This document shows positions 6,086 to 13,200 of a stretch of DNA of 18,606 bases, piece by piece (position 1 is the first letter of the stretch; the number at the start of each line of letters is the position of its first letter). Source of the stretch: JBOHWJ01 sp050736615. GTDB lineage: Bacteria; Desulfobacterota; Binatia; Binatales; Binataceae. A model generated the notes under the pieces. The model did not search any database. It was not told where the DNA came from and saw only the letters and a program-made list of their open reading frames with translations. The position numbers and the translations under genes are program-made. The stretch spans positions 1-18,606 of the forward strand of contig JBOHWL010000065.1 of the NCBI GenBank assembly GCA_050736615.1, read 5' to 3'.

Positions 6086-6822
6086 TGGCCGACGAGGAAA
6101 AAAATCAAAAGGCGAAAGCGCGCCAGAGCAAGGGCGCCGATAAAGGCAAGGGCGGCGCACGCGTCGGCGGCGATAAGCGCGCCAAGGGACGCGCGGAGCA
6201 AGCCGTCGCGCCGGCCGAACCAGTGGGCCCCGAGCCTAAAATTCCGGCACGGCTGCGGCTGCGTTATGAAGGCGAGATCGTGCCCGCGCTGATGCGTGAG
6301 CTCAAAATCGACAACAAGATGCGGGTGCCGAAGCTGGATAAGATTGTGATTAACATGGCTTTGGGCGAGGCCCGCGAGAATGTCAAAATACTCGACGCGG
6401 CGGTGGCGGAAGTCGGTGAACTGGCCGGGCAGAAGCCGGTGATAACCCGCGCGCGCAAGGCGATTTCGAATTTCAAGTTGCGCGAGGGCATGCCGATCGG
6501 GGTGATGGTGACGCTGCGCCGGGAGCGCATGTGGGAATTCTTCGACCGCCTGGTGAACGTGGCGATGCCGCGAGTACGCGATTTCCGCGGCGTGAGCGAC
6601 AAATCCTTTGACGGCCGCGGCAATTATTCACTGGGCCTGCGCGAACATACGATTTTCCCCGAACTTAACCTAGACAAAATCGAGAAGGTCAAGGGCATGA
6701 CGATTTCGATCAACACGACCGCGCATAGTGACTTCGAGGGAATGACCCTGCTGAAGGCTCTCGGGATGCCGTTTCGTGGCGCCGGCGGTGAACGCGCGAG
6801 CGCCGTGGTGGGGCAGGGGTAA
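6085..6822 (+). CDS. rplE: 50S ribosomal protein L5 (uL5) with long Lys/Ala-rich N-terminal extension
   Basis: Central-protuberance protein that binds 5S rRNA and touches S13 and the P-site tRNA. The core starts near residue 54 with ARLRLRYEGEIVPALMRELK, followed by VPKLDKIVINMALGEA, then GQKPVITRARKAISNFKLR, REGMPIGVMVTLR, and DFRGVSDKSFDGRGNYSLG. The core is of normal length, but the whole protein is 245 residues against 179 in E. coli because of about 53 added N-terminal residues rich in Lys, Ala, Gly and Gln, then Pro/Ala. Start is the ATG at 6085 in a TGATG overlap with rplX, with GGGGA just upstream. An in-frame ATG at 6049 lies inside rplX and is unlikely. No in-frame start sits at the core boundary that would remove the tail. 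Confidence 0.95.
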   Translation: MADEEKNQKAKARQSKGADKGKGGARVGGDKRAKGRAEQAVAPAEPVGPEPKIPARLRLRYEGEIVPALMRELKIDNKMRVPKLDKIVINMALGEARENVKILDAAVAEVGELAGQKPVITRARKAISNFKLREGMPIGVMVTLRRERMWEFFDRLVNVAMPRVRDFRGVSDKSFDGRGNYSLGLREHTIFPELNLDKIEKVKGMTISINTTAHSDFEGMTLLKALGMPFRGAGGERASAVVGQG

Positions 6823-6827
6823 GCGAG

Positions 6828-7013
6828 ATGGCGAAGACCTGTCTGCGGGTGAAGGCGGAGCGCACGCCCAAGTTCAAGGTGCGGCGGTATAACCGATGCC
6901 CCTTATGCGGCCGCTCACGCGCATTTTATCGGCGGTTTAAAATGTGCCGGCTGTGCCTGCGCAAGCTCGCCTTGCGCGGAGCGCTGCCGGGGGTGGTCAA
7001 GGCGAGTTGGTGA
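6828..7013 (+). CDS. rpsN: 30S ribosomal protein S14, zinc-binding type Z (uS14)
   Basis: Small-subunit head protein. This is the short 61-residue zinc-ribbon form (often called rpsZ), with CPLCGR at Cys24/Cys27 and CRLC at Cys40/Cys43, plus the conserved RRYNRC lead-in and the end LPGVVKASW. The N-terminal MAKTCLRVKAERTPKF also fits. The zinc-free long form (about 100 residues) found in E. coli is absent at this locus. The start is the ATG five bases after rplE. Confidence 0.97.
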   Translation: MAKTCLRVKAERTPKFKVRRYNRCPLCGRSRAFYRRFKMCRLCLRKLALRGALPGVVKASW

Positions 7014-7051
7014 AGCGGCCGGTTTCAGATGCAATGGAATCAGGAATTTAA

Positions 7052-7450
7052 ATGTCCCAGACCGATCCGATCGCGGAATTGCTAACGCGTATTCGCAACG
7101 CGATGCGTGCGCGCTACAACGAGGTTGAAGTGGCTTACTCGGGCCTGCGCGAGGCAATTTGCCGGGTGCTGTTGGCGGAAGGTTTTCTCTCCGGAGTGGA
7201 AACCGCGGGCGAGACCTACCAGCGCAAGCTGACCCTGGGGTTACGCTACTCGGCCGAGCGGGAGCCGGTCATCCGCGGTATTCAACGGGTCAGCCGGCCC
7301 AGCTTGCGGCGCTATGCCGGAGCCAAGGAGATACCACGGGCGTCGGGCGGAATGGGGTTGCATATCGTGTCGACGCCGTTGGGAGTGATGACCGACCGTG
7401 AAGCGCGGCGGCGTAACGTTGGCGGCGAGATTCTGTTCAAGGTTTGGTAG
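7052..7450 (+). CDS. rpsH: 30S ribosomal protein S8 (uS8)
   Basis: Primary 16S rRNA-binding protein of the small-subunit platform. The 132-residue product starts SQTDPIAELLTRIRNAMRA and ends with the conserved STPLGVMTDREARRRNVGGE followed by ILFKVW. Length equals the family norm (E. coli 130). AGGAA lies seven bases before the ATG. In E. coli S8 represses spc translation by binding near rplE; the rplX/rplE junction here is a one-base overlap with no intergenic leader, so that control is not evident. Confidence 0.96.
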   Translation: MSQTDPIAELLTRIRNAMRARYNEVEVAYSGLREAICRVLLAEGFLSGVETAGETYQRKLTLGLRYSAEREPVIRGIQRVSRPSLRRYAGAKEIPRASGGMGLHIVSTPLGVMTDREARRRNVGGEILFKVW

Positions 7451-7458
7451 GAACGGCG

Positions 7459-8010
7459 ATGTCGCGAATAGGGAAACTGCCGGTGGTGCTCGACAAGGGC
7501 GTTAAGGCGACGCTCGCGGGCGACACGCTCAAGCTTGAGGGTCCTAAGGGAAAACTTGAGACGCGAGTGCATGCGGGGCTCATGCTGGACCTCCAGGATT
7601 CGCGGATCGTGGTGAAGCGGCCGGGCGACTCTCAGCAAGAGCGCGCACTCCACGGGCTTACGCGCAAACTGGTCGCCAATATGGCCGAGGGCGTGAGCAA
7701 GGGCTTTACGCGGGTGTTGGAGATCAACGGAGTTGGTTATCGGGCGGAGGTCAAGGGTCATCTGATTAACTTCGCCCTGGGCTATTCGCACCCGATCGTT
7801 TTTCAGCTTCCGCCGGGCGTGACGGCCAGAGTTGAGCGCCAGGTGACCTTGACTCTGGAAAGCGCCGACCGTCAGTTGCTGGGCGCGGTGGCGGCGCAAA
7901 TCCGCGAGCTGAGGCCGCCCGAGCCTTACAAGGGCAAAGGCATCAAGTACGCTAATGAAAAGATTCGGCGCAAGGCCGGCAAGGCCGCGGCCGGTTCAAG
8001 TGCGACCTAG
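7459..8010 (+). CDS. rplF: 50S ribosomal protein L6 (uL6)
   Basis: Large-subunit protein near the factor-binding site and sarcin-ricin loop. The product reads MSRIGKLPVVLDKGVKATL, then LKLEGPKGKLETRV in the first repeat domain, and ends with RPPEPYKGKGIKYANEKIRR and a short basic tail, the signature C-terminus of L6. From the ATG at 7459 it has 183 residues (E. coli 177). The frame opens earlier, at 7444, but that would add residues not found in the family. TAGGA overlapping the rpsH stop serves as ribosome binding site with suitable spacing. Confidence 0.97.
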   Translation: MSRIGKLPVVLDKGVKATLAGDTLKLEGPKGKLETRVHAGLMLDLQDSRIVVKRPGDSQQERALHGLTRKLVANMAEGVSKGFTRVLEINGVGYRAEVKGHLINFALGYSHPIVFQLPPGVTARVERQVTLTLESADRQLLGAVAAQIRELRPPEPYKGKGIKYANEKIRRKAGKAAAGSSAT

Positions 8011-8021
8011 AAAGAAAAACG

Positions 8022-8384
8022 ATGGCTTTTGAGCGAGTCGAGAAGCGAAGAACGCGCCAAGTGCGAGTCAGGCGCAAAATCCGCGGCAGCGATGAACGCC
8101 CACGTCTGTCCGTTTACCGTTCATTAAATCATATCTATGCGCAAGTGATTTCGGATCAGTCGGGTCATACGCTGGTCGCGGCCTCAACCGCCACGCCGGA
8201 CTTGCGTGACGGTATCAAGAGCAAGCGCAGTGTCGCAGCCGCCAAAGCGGTCGGTCAGGCGCTGGCGCGCGGATGCCTGGAGCGTGGTATCACGCGCGTG
8301 GTTTTCGACCGTAACGGATTTCTCTATCACGGCCGCGTCAAGGCGCTGGCCGACGCCGCCCGCGAGGCGGGTCTCATACTTTAA
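8022..8384 (+). CDS. rplR: 50S ribosomal protein L18 (uL18)
   Basis: Central-protuberance protein that binds 5S rRNA with L5. The 120-residue product has RRKIRGSDERPRLSVYRSLN and IYAQVISDQSGHTLVAASTA, then VVFDRNGFLYHGRVKALADA and AREAGL, the typical L18 C-terminus. Length is normal (E. coli 117). The ATG lies 11 bases after rplF; AGAAAG upstream is only a weak ribosome binding site. Confidence 0.96.
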   Translation: MAFERVEKRRTRQVRVRRKIRGSDERPRLSVYRSLNHIYAQVISDQSGHTLVAASTATPDLRDGIKSKRSVAAAKAVGQALARGCLERGITRVVFDRNGFLYHGRVKALADAAREAGLIL

Positions 8385-8416
8385 AATGCCGGCAAGGAAC
8401 TAACAGGAAAAACGCC

Positions 8417-8923
8417 GTGGCTCAACGAATTGACCCGCAAGGGCTGGATATCAAGGAAAAAGTGGTCCACATCAACCGTGTGGCCAAGGTGGTTAAAGGT
8501 GGCCGGCGCTTCAGTTTCAGTGCGCTGGTAGTGGCGGGAGACAGTAACGGGCTGGTGGGATTCGGTCTCGGCAAGGCTAATGAAGTGCCTGAAGCGATTC
8601 GCAAGGGAGTCGAGCGCGCCAAGAAGAGCCTGATTCGGGTCCCGCTCAGGAACGGCACTATACCGCACGAAGTGCTCGGGCGGTTCGGCGCCGGCAAAGT
8701 GATTCTCAAGCCCGCCTCCGAGGGTACGGGAGTAATTGCCGCCGGCGGCGTGCGCGCGGTAGTCGAATTGGCCGGTATCCGCAATGTGCTGACCAAGCGG
8801 CTGGGTTCCTCGAATCCACATAATCTGGTCAAGGCGACGCTGGAGGCCTTAACCGAACTTAGAAACCCGGCTGACGTCGCGCGGTTGCGTGGTCGCACCG
8901 AGGAGCCCGCTCCCGCGGCTTGA
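8417..8923 (+). CDS. rpsE: 30S ribosomal protein S5 (uS5)
   Basis: Small-subunit protein at the mRNA entry and decoding-fidelity region. The product has the N-terminal double-stranded-RNA-binding domain with EKVVHINRVAKVVKGGRRFS and the conserved GFGLGKANEVPEAIRKGVE, then the C-terminal domain with LKPASEGTGVIAAGGVRAVV and LGSSNPHNLVKATLEAL. It has 168 residues (E. coli 167). The start is GTG at 8417, supported by AGGA nine bases upstream. Confidence 0.97.
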   Translation: MAQRIDPQGLDIKEKVVHINRVAKVVKGGRRFSFSALVVAGDSNGLVGFGLGKANEVPEAIRKGVERAKKSLIRVPLRNGTIPHEVLGRFGAGKVILKPASEGTGVIAAGGVRAVVELAGIRNVLTKRLGSSNPHNLVKATLEALTELRNPADVARLRGRTEEPAPAA

Positions 8924-8939
8924 AAAGAGAAGACCGGCA

Positions 8940-9140
8940 ATGGAAAGCGAGACGATTCGGGTGAAGCTGGTGCGCAGTCCGATCGGCACCAATCAGCGCG
9001 TGCGGCAGACGGTCAAAGGTTTGGGCCTTACTCGGGTGGGCAGCACACGCACGCTCAAGCGTAGCGCGGCGGTGCTCGGGATGCTCCGGCGGCTGCCCCA
9101 TCTGGTGGTAGAGGTGAAGGAAGAGGCCGCTTCAAGATGA
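8940..9140 (+). CDS. rpmD: 50S ribosomal protein L30 (uL30)
   Basis: Small large-subunit protein of ferredoxin-like fold. From the ATG at 8940 the product is 66 residues: MESETIRVKLVRSPIG, then VRQTVKGLGLTRVGSTRTLK and GMLRRLPHLVVEVKEE. These match the L30 pattern, with a usual length near 60. An upstream in-frame start at 8889 would lie inside rpsE and add Arg/Pro-rich residues without family similarity. AGAGA about ten bases upstream is a weak ribosome binding site. It overlaps rplO by four bases (ATGA). Confidence 0.95.
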   Translation: MESETIRVKLVRSPIGTNQRVRQTVKGLGLTRVGSTRTLKRSAAVLGMLRRLPHLVVEVKEEAASR

Positions 9141-9595
9141 ATTTAAAGGAATTAAAGCCGGCCCCGGGCGCCGTACGGCGCAAAAAACGAATCGGGCGGG
9201 GAATTGGTTCCGGGCATGGCAAGACCGCCGGCCGCGGACATAAAGGCCGCGGCTCGCGTTCGGGTGGTAATACGCCACCGGGGTACGAAGGCGGGCAGAT
9301 GCCGATGCAACGGCGAGTGCCCAAACGCGGCTTTCGCCGCTTGCCCAAGAATCAGGCGCGGCGGGATGAGTATGTCACGGTCAACCTCGCGCGGCTGGCC
9401 GATTTTAACAACGGGGATGTGATTGACCCGGCCATCTTGGCGGACCGTGGCTGGGTGCGCCGTGAACGCAAGCTCAAGGTGCTGGGCGGCGGCGAATTGA
9501 AGAGTAGAATCACGGTTCGAGCGCATGCCTTTTCGAAGAGCGCGCGCGAGAAGATCGCAGCTTTGGGCGGCAGTGCCGAACTAATCGCGAATTAG
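9137..9595 (+). CDS. rplO: 50S ribosomal protein L15 (uL15)
   Basis: Late-assembly large-subunit protein with a long basic N-terminal arm into 23S rRNA. The 152-residue product has KELKPAPGAVRRKKRIGRGI, GSGHGKTAGRGHKGRGSRSG and GYEGGQMPMQRRVPKRGF, the unmistakable Gly/Arg/Lys-rich L15 arm, then a globular C-terminal domain ending ALGGSAELIAN. Length is close to E. coli (144). It overlaps rpmD by four bases and precedes secY by 19 bases, the standard spc order. Confidence 0.97.
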   Translation: MNLKELKPAPGAVRRKKRIGRGIGSGHGKTAGRGHKGRGSRSGGNTPPGYEGGQMPMQRRVPKRGFRRLPKNQARRDEYVTVNLARLADFNNGDVIDPAILADRGWVRRERKLKVLGGGELKSRITVRAHAFSKSAREKIAALGGSAELIAN

Positions 9596-9614
9596 TCAAG
9601 GTTAGAAAGGCTGA

Positions 9615-10922
9615 ATGCTTGAAGGTTTTTCCAACGCGTCGCGCATTCCGGAGTTACGCCGGCGGCTGCTCTGGACGGCCTTTTTTCTAGCGGTCTACCG
9701 GATCGGCGTGGCGGTGCCCACGCCGGGAATCGACGGAAATGCGTTGCAGGCGTTTTTTAACGCGGCCTCGAGCACTTTGTTCGGCTGGGTCAACCTGTTC
9801 TCAGGTGGCGCGCTGGAGCGATTTTCCGTCTTCGCACTGGGCATCATGCCCTATATTTCCGTCGCCATCATTCTCGACTTGTTGAAAATCGGCTGGCCCT
9901 ATTTGGATGAGTTGTACAAGGAAGGCGAAGCCGGGCGCCGTAAAATAAGCCAGTACACGCGTTATGGCACGGTCGCGTTGTCGATCGTGCAGGGCATCAT
10001 GATCGCGTACTCGCTTGAAAAGATTCAGGCGCCGGGCGGGGGTTCAGTCGTCTATCACCCGGGTGTGCGATTTATCGCGATGACCGTGATTACCGTCACC
10101 GCGGGTGCCGTGTTCGTGATGTGGATTGGCGAGCAGATCACCGAACGCGGCGTTGGCAATGGGATTTCGCTGGTGATCATGGCGGGAATTGTGGCGCGCT
10201 TGCCCAGTGCGTTGGGTACTACCGCGCAATTCCTGCGTGAAGGCGAGATGAGTGTTTTCGTCCTCATCGGCATCGTCTTGATTGTGGTCGCGGTGACCGC
10301 CGGCATCGTCTATGTCGAAACCGGGCAACGTCGCATCCCGGTGCAATATGCGCGACGGGTGGTTGGGCGGCGCGTTTACGGCGGACAAACCTCGCATCTG
10401 CCGCTAAAGATCAACACGTCGGGAGTTATCCCGCCGATTTTCGCGTCTTCGATTCTGGTATTTCCGGCCACGGTGGCGACCTTCGTGCCGTCGTTCAAGG
10501 CTTGGTCGGGCTATCTGACTCCCGGCGGTTTGGTCTATAATCTCATTTACGTCGCGCTGATTATTTTCTTTTGCTATTTTTACACGGCCGTCACCTTCAA
10601 TCCGGTTGACGTTGCGGACAATCTAAAGAAGTACGGCGGGTTTATTCCGGGTATTCGGCCGGGACGATTCACCGCCGAGTATATTGACCGCGTGCTGTCG
10701 CGTATCACGTTGGGTGGCGCGATTTACGTGAGTGCGGTATGCGTGTTGCCGACTATTTTGATTCAGCGCTTCAATGTGCCGTTCTACTTTGGCGGCACCG
10801 CATTGTTGATCGTGGTCGGCGTGGCGCTGGACACGGTGGCGCAGATCGAAACCCATCTGCTGACGCGCAATTATGAAGGTTTCATGCGTCGCGGACGAGT
10901 CAAGTCCAAGCGTGGAGGTTAG
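9615..10922 (+). CDS. secY: Protein translocase channel subunit SecY
   Basis: Pore of the Sec translocon in the inner membrane, moving or inserting unfolded proteins with SecE, SecG and SecA. The 435-residue product has ten hydrophobic segments (roughly 17-37, 66-90, 115-133, 150-170, 180-196, 212-234, 270-290, 306-326, 364-383, 390-410). It carries the early motif VPTPGID, the plug region near residues 55-66, FALGIMPYIS, KEGEAGRRKISQYTRYG, the cytosolic loop RRIPVQYARR, and the SecA/ribosome-contact loop GGFIPGIRPG at 342-350. Length is normal. AGAAAGG upstream acts as ribosome binding site. Its stop overlaps the spacer of the adk ribosome binding site. Confidence 0.98.
   Translation: MLEGFSNASRIPELRRRLLWTAFFLAVYRIGVAVPTPGIDGNALQAFFNAASSTLFGWVNLFSGGALERFSVFALGIMPYISVAIILDLLKIGWPYLDELYKEGEAGRRKISQYTRYGTVALSIVQGIMIAYSLEKIQAPGGGSVVYHPGVRFIAMTVITVTAGAVFVMWIGEQITERGVGNGISLVIMAGIVARLPSALGTTAQFLREGEMSVFVLIGIVLIVVAVTAGIVYVETGQRRIPVQYARRVVGRRVYGGQTSHLPLKINTSGVIPPIFASSILVFPATVATFVPSFKAWSGYLTPGGLVYNLIYVALIIFFCYFYTAVTFNPVDVADNLKKYGGFIPGIRPGRFTAEYIDRVLSRITLGGAIYVSAVCVLPTILIQRFNVPFYFGGTALLIVVGVALDTVAQIETHLLTRNYEGFMRRGRVKSKRGG
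10914..10918 (+). promoter_or_regulatory. Ribosome binding site for adk inside the end of secY
   Basis: GGAGG lies within the last secY codons, six bases before the GTG at 10925. It makes that GTG the clear start of adk and suggests coupled translation of the two genes. Confidence 0.75.
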
Positions 10923-10924
10923 AC

Positions 10925-11599
10925 GTGCGGTTGGTATTGCTCGGTCCACCGGGCGCCGGTAAAGGCACGCAGGCACGGATGCTGGAAGCGCGCCTTGGCG
11001 CACCGCAGATCGCCAGCGGTGATTTGCTCCGACTGGCGGTGCGCAACCGTACGGCGTTGGGAGTTAAAGCGAAAGCCTTCATGGACAAGGGTGCGCTGGT
11101 ACCCGACGAACTGGTGCTGGGTTTGGTTGACGAGCGGCTGAGCCACCCGGACGCGGTGGCTGGATTTATCCTGGACGGGTTTCCTCGCACTGTGGCGCAG
11201 GCGGAGCGGCTGAGCGTGATGCTCCAAGGGCGCCATCAGCGGCTGGATAAAGTGATTGCGATCGCGGTTCCCGATGAGGAAATCGTCAAACGGATTTCGG
11301 GACGGCGGACGTGTCGCAATTGTGGTGAGATGTATCACGTGATTTTCGATCCGCCACGCAACGTTAACCTTTGCAATAAATGTAACGGCGAGCTTTATCA
11401 GCGTGATGACGACGCGGAAGATACCGTGCGGATGAGGCTTGAAGTTTACGCGGCGTCCACTCGGCAGCTATTGGACTATTACGGCGGCATGGGATTACTG
11501 GTGGAAATTGCGGGTGTTGGACGTCCCGACGATATCCAGGGGAACATCCTCGATGCGGTCGGGATCGAGCCGGCGGCGGCCTCGAAAGAACGGCGGTGA
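10925..11599 (+). CDS. adk: Adenylate kinase, long form with zinc-type LID
   Basis: Interconverts ATP + AMP and two ADP in the cytoplasm. The 224-residue product has the P-loop GPPGAGKGT at residues 7-15, the AMP-binding IASGDLLR at 29-36, the FPRT motif at 86-89 and the LID domain. In the LID, Cys130/Cys133 and Cys150/Cys153 form a four-cysteine zinc site, as in Bacillus-type enzymes and unlike E. coli Adk. The later DDDAEDTVRMRLEVY is the usual arginine-bearing segment. Start is GTG with a strong GGAGG six bases upstream. Placement between secY and map is common outside the gammaproteobacteria. It overlaps map by four bases (GTGA). Confidence 0.97.
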   Translation: MRLVLLGPPGAGKGTQARMLEARLGAPQIASGDLLRLAVRNRTALGVKAKAFMDKGALVPDELVLGLVDERLSHPDAVAGFILDGFPRTVAQAERLSVMLQGRHQRLDKVIAIAVPDEEIVKRISGRRTCRNCGEMYHVIFDPPRNVNLCNKCNGELYQRDDDAEDTVRMRLEVYAASTRQLLDYYGGMGLLVEIAGVGRPDDIQGNILDAVGIEPAAASKERR

Positions 11600-12375
11600 T
11601 TACGCTTAAGAGCCCTGAAGAAATCGCCTTGATGCGTCAGGCGAGCCGCATTGTTGCGGAAATTCTCGAAGAACTGGCGACAATGGCGAAGCCGGGCGTG
11701 AGTACGCTTGAATTGGATCGGCGTGCGGAGGAATTGACGCTAAAAAAAGGTGCCCGGCCAGCGTTCAAAGGCTATAAACCCCACCAGGTCGAGTATCGTC
11801 ATAGCCTGTGCGTGTCCATCAATGATGAGATCGTGCATGGCATACCCAAAGCCGGACGGAGGCTTAAGGCGGGCGATATCGTCGGGCTCGATTTTGGTGT
11901 GGTGTACGAAGGATTTTACGGCGATGCCGCGCGTACCCTCGCGATTGGCCGGGTGAGCCGGAGTGCGGAGCGGCTGATGCGCGTGACGCGTGAGGCGCTT
12001 TATAAAGGCATTGAGCAGGCGCACGTGGGTAATCGGATCGGTGATATCGGACGGGCGGTGCAGCACGCCGCCGAGAGTGCCGGCTTTTCGGTGGTGATTG
12101 AATTCGCCGGCCATGGGATCGGGCGCCGGTTGCACGAGGACCCGCAAGTGCCCAATTACTTTCGTCTCGGCATGCCCAATCCGCGTCTACAGGAAGGCAT
12201 GGTGCTGGCGATCGAACCGATGATTAACGAAGGGACTGCGGACTTGGAGATACTTGACGACGGATGGACAGCGGTTACCGCTGACGGTAAACTATCCGCC
12301 CACTTCGAGCATTCCATCGCGATCACCGCAGCGGGACCTCAGATTTTGAGTGAGTTGGGCCATGTCGAAAGGTGA
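11596..12375 (+). CDS. map: Methionine aminopeptidase, type I
   Basis: Removes the initiator methionine from nascent proteins. The 259-residue pita-bread enzyme shows all expected residues: His81 in HGIP, metal ligands Asp99 (LDFG) and Asp110 (YGDAARTL), His173 in GHGIGRRLHEDPQVPNY, Glu207 in LAIEPMIN and Glu238 in HFEHSIAIT. There is no N-terminal zinc-finger extension. Start is GTG overlapping the adk stop by four bases, without a strong ribosome binding site, so it probably depends on coupling. Its 3' end overlaps infA by 14 bases. Clustering with ribosomal genes fits its co-translational job. Confidence 0.97.
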   Translation: MITLKSPEEIALMRQASRIVAEILEELATMAKPGVSTLELDRRAEELTLKKGARPAFKGYKPHQVEYRHSLCVSINDEIVHGIPKAGRRLKAGDIVGLDFGVVYEGFYGDAARTLAIGRVSRSAERLMRVTREALYKGIEQAHVGNRIGDIGRAVQHAAESAGFSVVIEFAGHGIGRRLHEDPQVPNYFRLGMPNPRLQEGMVLAIEPMINEGTADLEILDDGWTAVTADGKLSAHFEHSIAITAAGPQILSELGHVER

Positions 12376-12580
12376 TGCCATTGAAGTGAGCGGAACGGTG
12401 CTCGAGGCGCTGCCGAACGCGATGTTTCGGGTGTCGTTGGAAAACGGCCATCGCGTCCTGGCGCATATTTCGGGCAAGATGCGGATGCACTATATCAAGA
12501 TTCTTCCGGGTGACCGGGTCACGGTGGAGCTGTCACCCTACGATCTCAGCCGCGGCCGGATTACGTATCGGATGCGCTAG
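12362..12580 (+). CDS. infA: Translation initiation factor IF-1
   Basis: OB-fold factor that occupies the ribosomal A site during initiation. From the ATG at 12362 it is 72 residues, the standard length: MSKGDAIEVSGTVLEALPNA, then FRVSLENGHRVLAHISGKMR, then HYIKILPGDRVTVELSPYDL and RGRITYRMR. An in-frame GTG at 12350 would add four residues not seen in the family. The gene starts inside the end of map (14-base overlap), with no strong Shine-Dalgarno sequence visible. Confidence 0.97.
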   Translation: MSKGDAIEVSGTVLEALPNAMFRVSLENGHRVLAHISGKMRMHYIKILPGDRVTVELSPYDLSRGRITYRMR

Positions 12581-12610
12581 GCCGGTGGTTGAGAATCGCG
12601 AGCGACCATA

Positions 12611-12724
12611 ATGAAAGTCCGGGCGTCAGTAAAAAAAATCTGCAAAAACTGTAAGGTGGTGCGCCGCCAGGGCGTGGTTCGGATTTTATGTTCGAACCCG
12701 CGTCATAAGCAGCGCCAGGGATAG
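12611..12724 (+). CDS. rpmJ: 50S ribosomal protein L36 (bL36), zinc-binding form
   Basis: Smallest large-subunit protein, a zinc ribbon buried in 23S rRNA. This short frame translates to 37 residues starting MKVRASVKKICKNCKVVRRQ and ending CSNPRHKQRQG. The zinc ligands are Cys11, Cys14, Cys27 and His32, the C+ form. Length matches the family exactly. It lies 30 bases after infA and 20 before rpsM, the conserved order infA-rpmJ-rpsM. The upstream sequence has only a weak GCGAG ribosome binding site. Confidence 0.96.
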   Translation: MKVRASVKKICKNCKVVRRQGVVRILCSNPRHKQRQG

Positions 12725-12744
12725 AACGGCGGGAGAAGGGTTCG

Positions 12745-13128
12745 ATGGCACGTGTAGCGGGAGTCGAGCTGCCCAGAAACAAACGGATGGAGATCGCGCT
12801 GACCTATATTTACGGGATCGGTCGGGCCAGCGCGCTCAAAATCCTGGAAAAAGCCAAGGTCGATGCCAGCCGCAGCAGCGATGACCTTAATGCGGATGAG
12901 CAGGTGCGCATCCGCCAGGTTATCGACGCGGATTACAAAGTCGAAGGTGATTTGCGCCGCGACTTGCAGCAGTCGATTAAGCGCCTGATGGATCTGGGGG
13001 CCTATCGCGGCATCCGACATCGCCGCGGGCTGCCGGCGCGCGGCCAGCGCACGCATACCAATGCGCGCACGCGCAAGGGGCCGCGTAAGATTGTGGCGGG
13101 CAAGAAAGCGGCACCATCGAAAGGCTAA
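12745..13128 (+). CDS. rpsM: 30S ribosomal protein S13 (uS13)
   Basis: Small-subunit head protein that forms inter-subunit bridges with L5 and contacts P-site tRNA. The 127-residue product reads MARVAGVELPRNKRMEIALT, YIYGIGRASALKIL, then LGAYRGIRHRRGLPARGQRT and HTNARTRKGPRK, ending in a basic tail. Length is near normal (E. coli 118). A GGGAGAAGGG before the ATG is a strong ribosome binding site. Only 20 bases separate it from rpmJ, leaving no room for an E. coli-type S4 pseudoknot leader. Confidence 0.97.
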   Translation: MARVAGVELPRNKRMEIALTYIYGIGRASALKILEKAKVDASRSSDDLNADEQVRIRQVIDADYKVEGDLRRDLQQSIKRLMDLGAYRGIRHRRGLPARGQRTHTNARTRKGPRKIVAGKKAAPSKG

Positions 13129-13200
13129 ACCGGAGCGAGACGGCGCACTCAAGCGCGCGTCGAGCCGATGATTGAGGAAATGGAGTGATCCGTTAAGTTT

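Noticed and set aside
9168..9181. 14-base perfect palindrome at the start of rplO
   Set aside because: Arms of seven with no loop are expected about once by chance in a window of this size, and it lies in codons for a conserved Arg/Gly stretch.
12234..12250. Palindrome CAGCGGTTACCGCTG in map
   Set aside because: Seven-base arms are expected by chance about once; no regulatory context.
13168..13188. Six-codon mini-ORF (MIEEME) before rpsK as a possible leader peptide
   Set aside because: No codon bias suggestive of attenuation, no terminator hairpin after it; likely chance.
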